Below are positions 45,616 to 54,261 of a stretch of DNA of 64,000 bases, piece after piece. The DNA lies in assembly GCF_038725785.1 (NCBI RefSeq), contig NZ_CP109796.1, positions 2,170,001 to 2,234,000 of the forward strand, read 5' to 3'. Made by a program: the position numbers and the translations under genes. Below the pieces are notes generated by a model. It made no database searches and was not told where the DNA came from. It saw only the letters and a list, made by a program, of their open reading frames with translations. Source of the DNA: Termitidicoccus mucosus (GTDB lineage: Bacteria; Verrucomicrobiota; Verrucomicrobiia; Opitutales; Opitutaceae). The first letter of the stretch is position 1, and each line of letters begins with the position of its first letter.

Positions 45616-45633
45616 TGGTTAGGTGCCTAACTA
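45616..45633. promoter_or_regulatory. Palindromic operator-like site upstream of the W-P repeat gene
   Basis: An inverted repeat GTTAGG-TG-CCTAAC (within TGGTTAGGTGCCTAACTA) lies about 95 bp upstream of the gene start. Its form resembles binding sites of MarR-family repressors. A much weaker look-alike (TAGTTAGCTTCCTGATT) occurs at 55322-55338, in front of the marR gene. Confidence 0.4.
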
Positions 45634-45685
45634 GATGCGGCGAACGCGTTGGCGCAACCGTATTCAGCAGATACGAACCGGAACA

Positions 45686-45798
45686 GGTGCAATCCAAAGC
45701 GGGGTGGTCCCCTCTTTCTCTCGCCTCCTGTTTCTGACGAAAGAGAAAGATAAAGAATAAAGAGAAAGAAGGGGGCCGCCCCCGCTTTGGATTGCACC
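45686..45798. repeat. Long palindromic element, copy B
   Basis: The outer arms GGTGCAATCCAAAGCGGGG (45686-45704) and its complement (45780-45798) match perfectly over 19 bp. The inner arms are CT-rich and imperfect; the centre carries TTTCTGACGAAAGAG as in the other copies. It lies between the W-P repeat gene and the metallo-hydrolase gene. Confidence 0.9.
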
Positions 45799-45824
45799 CG
45801 CCAGAGCTGTGCGAGCACTGCTGT

Positions 45825-46913
45825 TCAGATGGTCACGGATGCGCCGGGTTCCAAAACTCCGAACACTTCCGGCGGGAGACCGGCTTCACGCAGCGCGGCA
45901 CGCAAGGCCCGGGGAGGCTCGTCACGCGCCTCGTCGGTGAGCTGAAAAGCGCCCCAGTGCATCGCCACGCTCAGCTTTGCGCCCACTTCGAGGTGCATGC
46001 GCACCGCCTCGGCGGGATTGCAGTGCTGCGGGCTCATGAACCAGCGCGGCTCATACGCGCCGATCGGCAGCAACGCCAGGTCGGGCGCGCCCAGCCGGGC
46101 GCCGATGTCGCGGAAAATCGCCGCATGATAACCGCTGTCACCCGCGAAATACACGCGGCGCGCGGCGGCGTTTTCCGTCCCGCCCGCGCCCGGTCCGCCT
46201 GCGGACACGGGCGTCCTTGTTTCCAGAAAAAAACCTCCCCAAAGCCGGCGGCAGCGCGGGCTGCTGAGCCGTTTGCTCCAATGTTGCGCGGGCGTGAGCG
46301 TAACGCGAATGCCGCCACGCTCCGGGTCGCCGCCGAGCTCCGCCGTCTCCCACCAGTCGAGTTCGCGGATGCGCGCGTCCGCGAAACCGGCGCGCCGGAA
46401 CAAATCCCGATGCCCGAGCGGGGCGAACGCCGCCGGTGCGTCGCGCCGCGCCAGCCGCCGCAGCGTCGCAAGGTCGCAGTGGTCGTAGTGATCGTGGCTG
46501 AGGAGGACGGCGTCGATGCGCGGCAGCGCGTCAAACGCGATTCCCGGCGCATGCACGCGCCGCGGCCCGAGCAGCCCGAAGGGGCCGCAATGCCGCGAAT
46601 AAACCGGATCGAGCAGCAGATTCACGCCGCCGGTTTGCAACAGGAAGCTGGAATGATTGATCCAGGTTGCCGTGACTGCCGGGGCTTTTGCCGCGCCCGT
46701 TGCCGTGCCGGATGGAGACGCGGCTACCACCGGGGGAGCGTCAATCCAGCGCGGCCAGGTCGCGACCTCATGCCGCGAGAATTTCCACCGCAGAATCTCC
46801 CGCCACCGCACCAGCGACGGCGCGCCCGGCGTGAAAAACGTTTTTCCATTAAAATGGTCGGAAGATGGAAAAGACACGCCCGCCTCCAATAGGCATATTG
46901 CGAGCCGAGGCAA
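45825..46913 (-). CDS. Metallo-beta-lactamase-fold hydrolase, NAPE-PLD/UlaG type
   Basis: A protein of about 350-362 residues. The start is uncertain: TTG at 46913 or GTG at 46877; the latter begins VSFPSSDHFNGKTFFTPG. Metal-binding motifs: LLSHDHYDHCDLATLRRL (HxHxDH), AQHW, FAGDSGYH, and AMHWGAF near the C-terminus. The N-terminal HFNGKTFF and the sequence around WINHSSFLLQTGGVNLLLDPVYS fit the N-acyl-phosphatidylethanolamine phospholipase D-like group. Bacterial members may hydrolyse phospholipids or other esters; the substrate here is unknown. Confidence 0.88.
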   Translation of the reverse strand: MPRLAICLLEAGVSFPSSDHFNGKTFFTPGAPSLVRWREILRWKFSRHEVATWPRWIDAPPVVAASPSGTATGAAKAPAVTATWINHSSFLLQTGGVNLLLDPVYSRHCGPFGLLGPRRVHAPGIAFDALPRIDAVLLSHDHYDHCDLATLRRLARRDAPAAFAPLGHRDLFRRAGFADARIRELDWWETAELGGDPERGGIRVTLTPAQHWSKRLSSPRCRRLWGGFFLETRTPVSAGGPGAGGTENAAARRVYFAGDSGYHAAIFRDIGARLGAPDLALLPIGAYEPRWFMSPQHCNPAEAVRMHLEVGAKLSVAMHWGAFQLTDEARDEPPRALRAALREAGLPPEVFGVLEPGASVTI

Positions 46914-46941
46914 TGTTTCCCGGCGGCGGCGGGTGCCGGCG

Positions 46942-47104
46942 GGTGCAACTCAAAGTGATGTCACCGCCGGAATCTTTCTCTTTCTTCTTTCCTCTTTATC
47001 TTTCTCCCTGCTCGTTCCTGACGAAAGAGTTCCGAGCGAAGCGAGAAGCCTGACAGGATAAAGAGGAAAGAAGAAAGATGGAATGACACGACTTTGAGTC
47101 ACTC
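46942..47104. repeat. Long palindromic element, copy C
   Basis: A 22-bp perfect inner stem (46979-47000 with 47057-47078, CT-rich) is flanked by outer arms sharing ACTCAAAGT and its complement, and TGTCA/TGACA. The loop contains TTCCTGACGAAAGAG and a smaller stem (CTCGTTCC near 47010 with GGAACTCTTTCG-like bases; CGAGCGAAGCGAG). It is located between divergent genes. The outer arms differ from those of copies A and B yet pair with each other. Confidence 0.85.
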
Positions 47105-47201
47105 TTGGTGCCGGCGAACAGCGTCCGGCTGTCCCGCCCCTTTATTTCCCGAAAAAATTGTGTGGCTTCGCCGCGCCGCATTCGCGAATCTGGCTGTCCT
47201 T

Positions 47202-47690
47202 ATGAATCCTGTTCTGAAGCTGTTACTCGAAGACGGCAGCCTCACCACGGCGCAAATGGCGCAGGTGGCGGGGCTCTCCGTCGGCCAAGTCGAACAGCAC
47301 CTGGAACAGTTGAAGAAAGATAAAATCTTCCTCGGCTGGCGTCCGGTGCTCGATCTCTCCAAAGAGGCCGCCGCCGCCGCATCCGTGCGCGCCGTCATCG
47401 AGGTCAAGGTGACCCCGGAGCGCGGAGGCGGATTCAACCGCCTGGCCGAGCGCATCGCGAAATTCGACGAGGTCGAGTCGTGTTACCTCATGTCGGGCGC
47501 CTATGATCTGCTCGTGTTCGTGCGCGGCGGGTCGCTGCAGAAAGTGGCTGCGTTTGTGTCGGAAAAACTCTCCACCATCGAGGGCGTGCTCTCGACGGCG
47601 ACGCACTTCATGCTGCGTTGCTACAAGGAGCAGGGTTTCCTGCTGGAAGAAACCGAGGACAATCACTCCCGCCTCAACGTCTCTCCCTGA
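47202..47690 (+). CDS. Lrp/AsnC-family transcriptional regulator
   Basis: A 162-residue protein starting MNPVLKLLLEDGSLTTAQMAQVAGLSVGQVEQHLEQLKKDKIF (winged helix) with a C-terminal RAM domain (AVIEVKVTPERGGGFNRLAERIAKFDEVESCYLMSGAYDLLVFVRG). It lies 37 bp before an aminotransferase gene; this Lrp-plus-aminotransferase pair recurs in several phyla, where the regulator is thought to respond to amino acids. The chosen start avoids an N-terminal extension that would run into the palindromic element. Confidence 0.92.
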   Translation: MNPVLKLLLEDGSLTTAQMAQVAGLSVGQVEQHLEQLKKDKIFLGWRPVLDLSKEAAAAASVRAVIEVKVTPERGGGFNRLAERIAKFDEVESCYLMSGAYDLLVFVRGGSLQKVAAFVSEKLSTIEGVLSTATHFMLRCYKEQGFLLEETEDNHSRLNVSP

Positions 47691-47727
47691 CGCGCAACCG
47701 CAACCCCTTCACAGGAGCACCATCCCA

Positions 47728-48909
47728 ATGAGCACCGACCCGAAAAAATGGGTGGCGGGCCACGTCGCCTCGCTGCCCAAAAGCGGCATCCGTGATTTCT
47801 TCGAACTCGTCGCCAAGATGAAAGGCCAGGACGTGATTTCGCTCGGCGTGGGCGAGCCCGATTTCGTCACGCCGTGGCACGTCCGCGAGGCCGCCATCTA
47901 CGCGCTCGAACGCGGAAAAACCTACTACACCTCGAACCTCGGCCTGATCGAACTGCGCCGCGCCATCGCGAGCTACGTCGCCGAACACTTCGCCGTCGAT
48001 TACCGCCCGGAGGACCAGATCCTCGTGAGCGTGGGCGTAAGCGAGGCGCTCGACCTCGCCTTCCGCGCGTTCTGCAACCCGGGCGACAAGGTGATGTTTC
48101 ACCAGCCCTGCTACGTGTCCTACCATCCGAGCATCACGCTCGTGCACGGCCAGAGCATCGCCGTGCCGACCTTCGCCAAGGACAACTTCGCCCTCACCGC
48201 CGGCGCGCTCCGCGCCGCCTGGCAACCCGGCGCGAAAATCCTCATGCTGAATCTCCCGTGCAATCCCACCGGCGGCACCTGCACGCGCGAGCAGCTCGAA
48301 GCCATCGCCGCCTTCGCCCGCGAAAAGGACCTGCTCGTCCTCAGCGACGAAATCTACTCCGAGCTCACCTTCGAGGGCACGCACACCAGCATCGCCAGCC
48401 TGCCGGGCATGGCCGAACGCACGATCTTCCTGCACGGCTTTTCGAAGGCCTTTGCGATGACCGGCTGGCGCATCGGCTACGCCTGCGGCCCCGCGCCGCT
48501 CATCGACGCGATGATGAAAGTGCACCAGTATACGATGATGTGCGCGTCCATCATCGCGCAGGAAGGCGCGATCGAAGCCCTGCAACGCGGCTGGGACAAC
48601 GTCTGCCGCATGCGCGAGCAATACCACCGCCGGCGCGACCTCATCGTGCGCCGCCTCAACGCAGCCGGCCTCGCGTGCCATTCGCCGCGCGGCTCGTTCT
48701 ACGCGTTCCCCGATGTCGCCGTCACCGGCCTCACGGAAAAGGAATTCGCCGTCGGCCTGCTCGAGCAGGAAAAGGTCGCCGTCGTCCCCGGCGCGGCCTT
48801 CGGCGCCAACGGCGCCGGCCACGTCCGCGCCTGTTTCGCGACCGCCTACGACCAGATCATCGAGGCCTGCGACCGCATCGAACGCTTCGTCCAAAAAATC
48901 AGGAAGTAG
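47728..48909 (+). CDS. Class I/II PLP-dependent aminotransferase
   Basis: A 393-residue aminotransferase with an AGGAG ribosome site 11 bp before the ATG. Key motifs: VISLGVGEPDFVTPWHV, YTSNLGLIELRRAIA, LNLPCNPTGGTC (substrate carboxylate and PLP contacts), LVLSDEIYSELTF, and the PLP lysine in HGFSKAFAMTGWRIGYA; C-terminal RACFATAYDQIIEA with the carboxylate-binding Arg. It is closest in appearance to aspartate/aromatic aminotransferases of the AspC/PatA group. Probable roles are amino acid synthesis or breakdown, regulated by the upstream Lrp protein. Confidence 0.93.
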   Translation: MSTDPKKWVAGHVASLPKSGIRDFFELVAKMKGQDVISLGVGEPDFVTPWHVREAAIYALERGKTYYTSNLGLIELRRAIASYVAEHFAVDYRPEDQILVSVGVSEALDLAFRAFCNPGDKVMFHQPCYVSYHPSITLVHGQSIAVPTFAKDNFALTAGALRAAWQPGAKILMLNLPCNPTGGTCTREQLEAIAAFAREKDLLVLSDEIYSELTFEGTHTSIASLPGMAERTIFLHGFSKAFAMTGWRIGYACGPAPLIDAMMKVHQYTMMCASIIAQEGAIEALQRGWDNVCRMREQYHRRRDLIVRRLNAAGLACHSPRGSFYAFPDVAVTGLTEKEFAVGLLEQEKVAVVPGAAFGANGAGHVRACFATAYDQIIEACDRIERFVQKIRK

Positions 48910-48977
48910 GGGTGTCGCTTGCGACGCCCGTCGCGGCTGTGTCATTCCGCCGACATGCAAACCTCCAGCTTAATCCC

Positions 48978-49508
48978 ATGAAATCAAAAATACTTCTCAC
49001 CGGCCTTGTGTGCCTCCTGCTCGCAAACAGCACGCCCGCACGCGACGACGATTTGTTAATCGATTCCAAGAACATTTTGGATGGCGAATTCATTGTGGTA
49101 ATAAAACGCGGCCAGGACGACGCCCACGCCGTGATGGGAGGCTCCGGTATAAAGCTCTCTGCCATAAAAGAAATGCTGCAAACCACCAAAGAGTTGTCGC
49201 AACAAGTGAACAGGCTTGAAAAAATGCTACCAGGAGACGGGGAGCTGATTCCGCAAATCTCGCCGCATTCCGGAGACGGCCCAATAGTGGTAACTAACTA
49301 TAATGGGAGATATTATGAAATAAGACGATCTTATATAGACACCTCCGATGTGAAAAGAACGATGAGCGTCACCGAGGAATTGTCCCGCCTCGTGAATGAC
49401 GAAATGCGACGCACCATCGAGTCGCAGGAACGCCGCATAGAGGAACAGGAGCGGACTCTGCGGGAATTGAAAAGCCAGATGGAGGAGCTGAGAAAAAACC
49501 AAAAATAA
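48978..49508 (+). CDS. Exported coiled-coil protein of unknown function
   Basis: A 176-residue protein with a signal peptide (MKSKILLTGLVCLLLANSTPA). The mature part is hydrophilic, with a short first coiled coil (SAIKEMLQTTKELSQQVNRLEKML), a beta-like centre (GPIVVTNYNGRYYEIRRSYIDTS), and a strong C-terminal coiled coil (MRRTIESQERRIEEQERTLRELKSQMEELRKNQK). It is notably less GC-rich than its neighbours. No family was recognised. It lies 69 bp after the aminotransferase and 135 bp before der. Confidence 0.8.
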   Translation: MKSKILLTGLVCLLLANSTPARDDDLLIDSKNILDGEFIVVIKRGQDDAHAVMGGSGIKLSAIKEMLQTTKELSQQVNRLEKMLPGDGELIPQISPHSGDGPIVVTNYNGRYYEIRRSYIDTSDVKRTMSVTEELSRLVNDEMRRTIESQERRIEEQERTLRELKSQMEELRKNQK

Positions 49509-49643
49509 TACTATTCCCCAACGAAAACCCGGCTCCAATATATTCTCTTGGTCAGGGGGTTCTGGCCCGGCCATCCAAGAGTCCAAATTCATTTCAAACC
49601 CACCCGCTCAACGGGCTTCGCAAGCGAAGCCCCTACATTTACC

Positions 49644-51209
49644 ATGCAAAGCGCAGCCATCGTCGGGCGACCCAATGTCGGCAAAAGCCGTCTCTTCAAC
49701 CGGCTTGCCCGCCGGCGCATCTCCATCGTGCACGACCAGCCCGGCGTCACCCGCGATGTGATCTCCACGGAAATCGCGGAGGAGGGCGCCCTTCCCTACC
49801 GCCTCCTCGACACCGGCGGACTCGGCCTCAAGGGCGGCGAAACACCCGCCCAGCTCATCGCCGCCTCCGAGCGCCAGGTCTCCTTCGCCATCGACACCGC
49901 CGACCTCATCCTCTTCGTGCTCGACGGCCTCGAGGGGCTCACCGCGCTCGACACCCGCGTCGCCGGACAACTCCGTCGCAGCAAAAAAAACGTGCTCCTC
50001 GTCGTGAACAAAGCCGATTTCGGCGAGGAAAAAATCGACCTCGCCGACGCCTACCGCCTCGGCCTCGGCGAACCCGTTTTCGTCTCCGCCGAGCACGGCC
50101 GCGGCGAAGCCGAACTCCGTGACAAAATCCAGGAACGCCTCGCCACCGCCGCCGCCGACAAAGGAGCGCGGGCTTTCCAGCCCGCGGCGCACGCCGATGC
50201 CGACGCCGACACCGACGACGCCCCCCTCACCATCTGCTTCGTGGGCCGGCCCAACGTCGGCAAATCCTCCCTCGCCAACCGCCTCCTCCGCAGCGACCGC
50301 CTCATCGTCAGCGACCATCCCGGCACCACCCGCGATGCCATCACCATTCCCTTCGAGTTCAAGGGCCGCAACGGCCGCATGTATCCCTTCAAGCTTATCG
50401 ACACCGCCGGCATCCGCGCTGCCACCAAGCTTTCCTCGCCCGTCGAATACTTCTCCCGCCTCCGCTCCCTCGACGCCATCAAGGAGACCGACGTCGTCTT
50501 CCTCGTCCTCGACGCCATCGACGGCGTCACCCAGCAGGACAAGGCCATCGCCGGCGAAGCCCTCAAGGAGCGCAAGCCCGTCATCATCGTGGTCAACAAA
50601 TGGGACCTTGTGCGCGACGCCTTCGCCGCCGGCGCACACCTCGACGCCATCGACGGCGCCACCGCCTTCAGGAACGAGCGCGACTACCGCGAGAAATTCG
50701 AGCGCGCCGTTTTCGACCGCCTCTTTTTCACCCCCGGCGCGCCGCTCATTTTCGTTTCCGCCCTGAGCGGCTACGAGGTTGACCGCATGCTCAACGCCGC
50801 CGTGAAACTCCACCGCCTCGTCGACAAAAAAATCCCCACCGCGCGCCTCAACCAATGCATCGCCGCCCTCGCCGAGCGCCATCCGCCCCCGGCGGTCGGC
50901 GGACGCCGCTTCCGCATCTACTACGCCACCCAGACCGGCAACCGCCCCTTCCGCATAAAAATTTTCTGCAACCGCGAGGAAAAACTCACCGAAAGCTACC
51001 GCCGCTACCTCGAGGCCGGCGTCGTCGAGGAGTTCAAACTCGGCGGCTGCCCCGTCTATTTCGACCTCGTGGGCAAGACCCACGACGAAAACCGCACCGG
51101 CCGCTACAGCCGCGCAAAACGCGAGCACCTGGCTCGCATTTCCCGAACCCAAAACCCTGGCGACAACAACGAACCACCCGATACACCCTATGAAACAATC
51201 GAAGACTGA
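49644..51209 (+). CDS. der: GTPase Der (EngA)
   Basis: A 521-residue double-GTPase: first G domain with GRPNVGKS (residues 8-15), DTGG, NKAD; second with GRPNVGKS, DTAG, NKWD; then the KH-like C-terminal domain (IYYATQTGNRPFRIKIFCN). Der is needed for 50S subunit assembly. It starts at the ATG at 49644; 32 upstream residues have no homology character. Two oddities: the linker between the G domains (KGARAFQPAAHADADADTDD) contains a hairpin repeat read in frame, and the tail (NPGDNNEPPDTPYETIED) overlaps the next gene by 20 bp. Confidence 0.96.
   Translation: MQSAAIVGRPNVGKSRLFNRLARRRISIVHDQPGVTRDVISTEIAEEGALPYRLLDTGGLGLKGGETPAQLIAASERQVSFAIDTADLILFVLDGLEGLTALDTRVAGQLRRSKKNVLLVVNKADFGEEKIDLADAYRLGLGEPVFVSAEHGRGEAELRDKIQERLATAAADKGARAFQPAAHADADADTDDAPLTICFVGRPNVGKSSLANRLLRSDRLIVSDHPGTTRDAITIPFEFKGRNGRMYPFKLIDTAGIRAATKLSSPVEYFSRLRSLDAIKETDVVFLVLDAIDGVTQQDKAIAGEALKERKPVIIVVNKWDLVRDAFAAGAHLDAIDGATAFRNERDYREKFERAVFDRLFFTPGAPLIFVSALSGYEVDRMLNAAVKLHRLVDKKIPTARLNQCIAALAERHPPPAVGGRRFRIYYATQTGNRPFRIKIFCNREEKLTESYRRYLEAGVVEEFKLGGCPVYFDLVGKTHDENRTGRYSRAKREHLARISRTQNPGDNNEPPDTPYETIED
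50165..50188. repeat. REP-like hairpin inside der
   Basis: CGCGGGCT, TTCC, AGCCCGCG (50167-50186) forms a perfect 8-bp hairpin and codes for ARAFQPA in the linker between the two G domains. The word GCGCGGGCTTTCCAGCCCGCG-type is a typical intergenic repeat style, here tolerated inside a gene. Confidence 0.75.
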
Positions 51210-52116
51210 TTATCGCGGCGGCGAGGCCATTGTGCTCTCCACCGACGCCCTCGAACTCACCATCACCACCTCCGTCGGCCCCCGCATCACCTCCCTCCGC
51301 TCCCTCACCGCCAAGGGCAAGGGCGCGGGCCAGAACCTCTTCCTCGAAATCCCCGCCTCCGAGCCCCGCGCCCACGGCATGTATCTGCGCGGCGGCCACC
51401 GCCTCTGGCACTCGCCCGAACACATCGTCCGCACCTACCAGCCCGACGACGACCCCCTCGCCGTCAAGCCGCTCCCCAAAGGCATCGCCCTGGCGCAACC
51501 CGTCGAGGCGAAAACCGGCATCCAGAAGGCCGTCAAAATCGAGCTCATCGGCGAGCGCACCATCCGCGTCACCCACGCCCTGACGAACCAGGGGCTCTGG
51601 GCCGTCGAACTCGCGCCCTGGGCGCTCACCATGCTTCGCGCCGGAGGCTACGCCGTGCTTCCGCTCCCGCCCAAGGGCGACCATGCCGCCGGCGACCTGC
51701 TGCCGGGCTATTCCCTCGTGCCCTGGACCTACACCGACCTCGCGCTGCCCGTATGGGAATTCAACCGCGACTTCATCGGCGTCAATGTCCCCAAGTGCAA
51801 ACAGGCCCAGAAATTCGGCATCACGAACTATCCCGGCTGGACCGCCTACTGGAACGAGGGCACCGCCTTCGTGAAACACGCCGCGGTCAGGCCCGGCTGC
51901 ATGTATCCGGATCTCGGATGCGCCTTCGAGGTTTTCACCAACGGCCAGATGATCGAACTCGAAACCCTCGCGCCGCTGCAAAAGCTGGAGCCCGGCCAAA
52001 GCGCCACGCACGTCGAACACTGGACGCTCATCGACGGCCTCGAAAAACCCGCCACCGCTCCAACCTTCGACGCCCTGAAAACCGCCGTCGAAAAGTGGGT
52101 GAAGGGGCTGAGGTGA
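51190..52116 (+). CDS. Galactose-mutarotase-like protein (DUF4380 type)
   Basis: A 308-residue protein with the beta-rich pattern of the aldose-1-epimerase superfamily: ALELTITTSVGPRITSLRSL, GHRLWHSPEHIVRTYQPD, IELIGERTIRVTHALTNQGLWAVELAPWALTML, PGWTAYWNEGTAFVKHA, MIELETLAPLQKLEPGQSATHVEHWTL. It lacks a clear signal peptide. Members are thought to bind or isomerise sugars; the real substrate is unknown. Its start lies inside the last codons of der (20-bp overlap), suggesting co-translation. Confidence 0.82.
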   Translation: MKQSKTDYRGGEAIVLSTDALELTITTSVGPRITSLRSLTAKGKGAGQNLFLEIPASEPRAHGMYLRGGHRLWHSPEHIVRTYQPDDDPLAVKPLPKGIALAQPVEAKTGIQKAVKIELIGERTIRVTHALTNQGLWAVELAPWALTMLRAGGYAVLPLPPKGDHAAGDLLPGYSLVPWTYTDLALPVWEFNRDFIGVNVPKCKQAQKFGITNYPGWTAYWNEGTAFVKHAAVRPGCMYPDLGCAFEVFTNGQMIELETLAPLQKLEPGQSATHVEHWTLIDGLEKPATAPTFDALKTAVEKWVKGLR

Positions 52117-52349
52117 CTGATACCATTTCCCGCACAAAAATATAATAAAACGCACTCCATATCAGACTGCATATTATAGTATTTTCTTTCCTCGCTATTT
52201 TGAATGGCTGGTTTGCTTATTTAACCGCAAAGAACGCAAAGAACTCATGGAAAAACAGGATTGTTTCCTGCGCTCTTTGCGTTCTCTGCGGTTAATTTCT
52301 TGTTGTTTTCAGACATCGAAAACAGCGGGGAACCGAAAATAGTATCAGT
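52116..52349. mobile_element. MITE-like element with nested AACCGC hairpin
   Basis: Ends are inverted: ACTGATACCATTTCC at 52116-52130 and the complement of ACTGATACTATTTTC at 52335-52349 (13 of 15 match). Inside, TTAACCGCAAAGAACGCAAAGA-type arms (52221-52242 with 52274-52295, 21 of 22 pairing) form a long hairpin. No gene. The terminal word ATACCATTTCC is shared with the 28.4-kb element. The same 314-bp gap holds the fmt promoter, not recognised. Confidence 0.65.
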
Positions 52350-52430
52350 TGGGTGAGATAAAGTTCCGGAAAATTCCAATATGTGCCGGTTTGAATTGCC
52401 CGCTGCCCTCGCCGCCGCACGCTGTTCCCC

Positions 52431-53432
52431 ATGCGCACCGTTTTCCTTGGCTCCGATCCCATCGCGCTTCCGCTCCTTGACTGGCTCGCGGACGGCGAAG
52501 GCCGCGCGCACGCGCAACTCGCCGCTGTCTACACCCAGCCCGACCGGCCGGTCGGGCGCGGGCAAAAAATCCAGCCCAACGCCATCAAAGCCTGGGCGCT
52601 CGCGCGCAACCTTCCCGTCTTCCAACCCGAAAAGCTCACTCCCGCCGCCCGCGGCGAATTCGCCGCGCTCGCGCCCGACCTCGCGCTCGTGATGGCCTAC
52701 GGGCACATCCTGCGCGACGACTTCATCGCCACGCCGCGATTCGGCACGCTCAACCTCCACGCCTCGCTCCTGCCCGCCTGGCGCGGCGCCTCGCCCATCC
52801 AGACCGCCATCGCCAGCGGCGGACGCGAGACCGGCGTCAGCCTCATGCGCATCGTCCGCCAGCTCGACGCCGGCCCCGTGGCCGATGTCGAGCGCGTGGC
52901 CATCGCGCCGCTCGACACCGCGCTTGACGTCGAGCAGAAACTGGCCGCCGCCTGCGTCCCGCTCCTCGCCCGCGCCCTTCCGCGCCTTCGCGAAGGCGCG
53001 CTCTCGTTCACGCCGCAGGACGACGCGAACGCCTCCTACTGCCGCCGTCTCGTGAAATCCGATGGCGCGCTGGATTTCCGCGAACCCGCCGCCACACTCG
53101 CCGCCCGCATCAACGGCCTTTATCCCTGGCCCGCGTGTTCGGTCGAAATCAACGACCAGCCGGTCAAATTTGGCTTGGCCGGGGTGCTGGACGGCGAGAA
53201 CGCCGCCGCTCCAACCATGCCCGCGCCCGGCGAAGTCCTTCCCCCCGCATCCGACACGCTGCACATCGCCACCGGCGCGGGCATCCTCCACATCCTCCGC
53301 CTCCAGCGCCCCGGCGGCAAAATGCTCCCGGCCTCCGACTTTTTGCGCGGCTTCCCGATCCATCCCGGCACGATTCTCCCTTCGACCGCAATGCCAAGCC
53401 TCGCGGCGGAGCCGCGAGGAAGTGGCAAGTAA
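52431..53432 (+). CDS. fmt: Methionyl-tRNA formyltransferase
   Basis: A 333-residue protein with the formyltransferase motifs: FLGSDPIALPLLDWL, QPDRPVGRGQKIQPNAIKAWAL, the catalytic NLHASLLPAWRGASPIQ (Asn and His), RQLDAGPVADVE (Asp), and a C-terminal domain with NGLYPWPACSVEIN. It formylates the initiator Met-tRNA. The C-terminus runs on by about 15 residues (AMPSLAAEPRGSGK) into a REP-like word. The gene stands alone, without def next to it. Confidence 0.95.
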   Translation: MRTVFLGSDPIALPLLDWLADGEGRAHAQLAAVYTQPDRPVGRGQKIQPNAIKAWALARNLPVFQPEKLTPAARGEFAALAPDLALVMAYGHILRDDFIATPRFGTLNLHASLLPAWRGASPIQTAIASGGRETGVSLMRIVRQLDAGPVADVERVAIAPLDTALDVEQKLAAACVPLLARALPRLREGALSFTPQDDANASYCRRLVKSDGALDFREPAATLAARINGLYPWPACSVEINDQPVKFGLAGVLDGENAAAPTMPAPGEVLPPASDTLHIATGAGILHILRLQRPGGKMLPASDFLRGFPIHPGTILPSTAMPSLAAEPRGSGK

Positions 53433-53488
53433 CAAGTATCAAGTAACAAGTGAAGCGGCCTGCCCGCCGCTCATCGCCGCGCCTGCTT

Positions 53489-54261
53489 CTAGGACCTGTT
53501 AGCACTATTGAGGAGTAGCCAAGAGAGAGCGAAGGAGACGAAAGAGCGGAAGAGGACATCGAGCTTGTCGTAGCGGGTGAAGACGCGACGGAAGCCCTTG
53601 ATGCGGCGGAAGAGGCGCTCGACGTGGTTGCGCTGGCGGTAAAGTGCCTGGTTGAGTTTCCAGGGTTTTCGACGCAACGGGTTGGGCGGGACGACAGGCT
53701 TGAAGCCGAGCAGGCAGGCCAAGCCGCGGGTTTCGTTGCCTTCGTAGGCCATGTCCATGGCCAGGGCGCATCCATGCCTCGGGCATCCCAACTCGCCAAT
53801 CAGCTCGCGTCCCTCGGGTCCGTCGCCGTTCTGCCCGGGCGAGAGGCGGAAGCCGAGGGCATGGACATCATTCGCGGCAGCCAGATGAATCTTGGTGTTC
53901 CGGCCTCCTCGTGATTTGCCGATCGCCTGAGGCCCGTTTTTTTCTCCGCCCCGGTCCCATCGGGGTGGACCTTCACGCTGGTACTGTCCAGCGACACCAC
54001 CTTCAGCTCCAGATGCACCAGCCCTTCCTTCTGCAGCCGCTCGAACACCCGGTCCCATACTCCGCTTTTGCTCCAGCGATTCATCCGCGTGTAGATCGTG
54101 TGCCAGTTCCCAAACCTCTCCGGCAATCTCCTCCATTTGCACCCGTTCTCCGCCACATACAGCACCCCGTTTAGAAAGCTCAGCACATCAATGCTCACAT
54201 TGCCCCGCTCCACCGGCAGGCTGTCCTTGATTCTCTCCAGGTGTTCCTTCGTCAGTTCCAT
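53489..54261 (-). CDS. IS5-type transposase, made by -1 frameshift
   Basis: The first frame starts MELTKEHLERIKDSLP (ATG at 54261 with a GAGGAGGGG ribosome site) and gives the N-terminal helix-turn-helix (VAENGCKWRRLPERFGNWHTIYTRMNRWSKSGVWDRVF) and the first catalytic Asp in VSLDSTSVKVHPDG. At a run of seven A (53937-53943) the reading must slip -1 to enter the second frame (NGPQAIGKSRGGRNTKIHLA, then MDMAYEGNETRGL, and the Glu in NHVERLFRRIKGFRRVFTRYDKL). Both catalytic halves are complete, so the element may be active. Confidence 0.88.
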
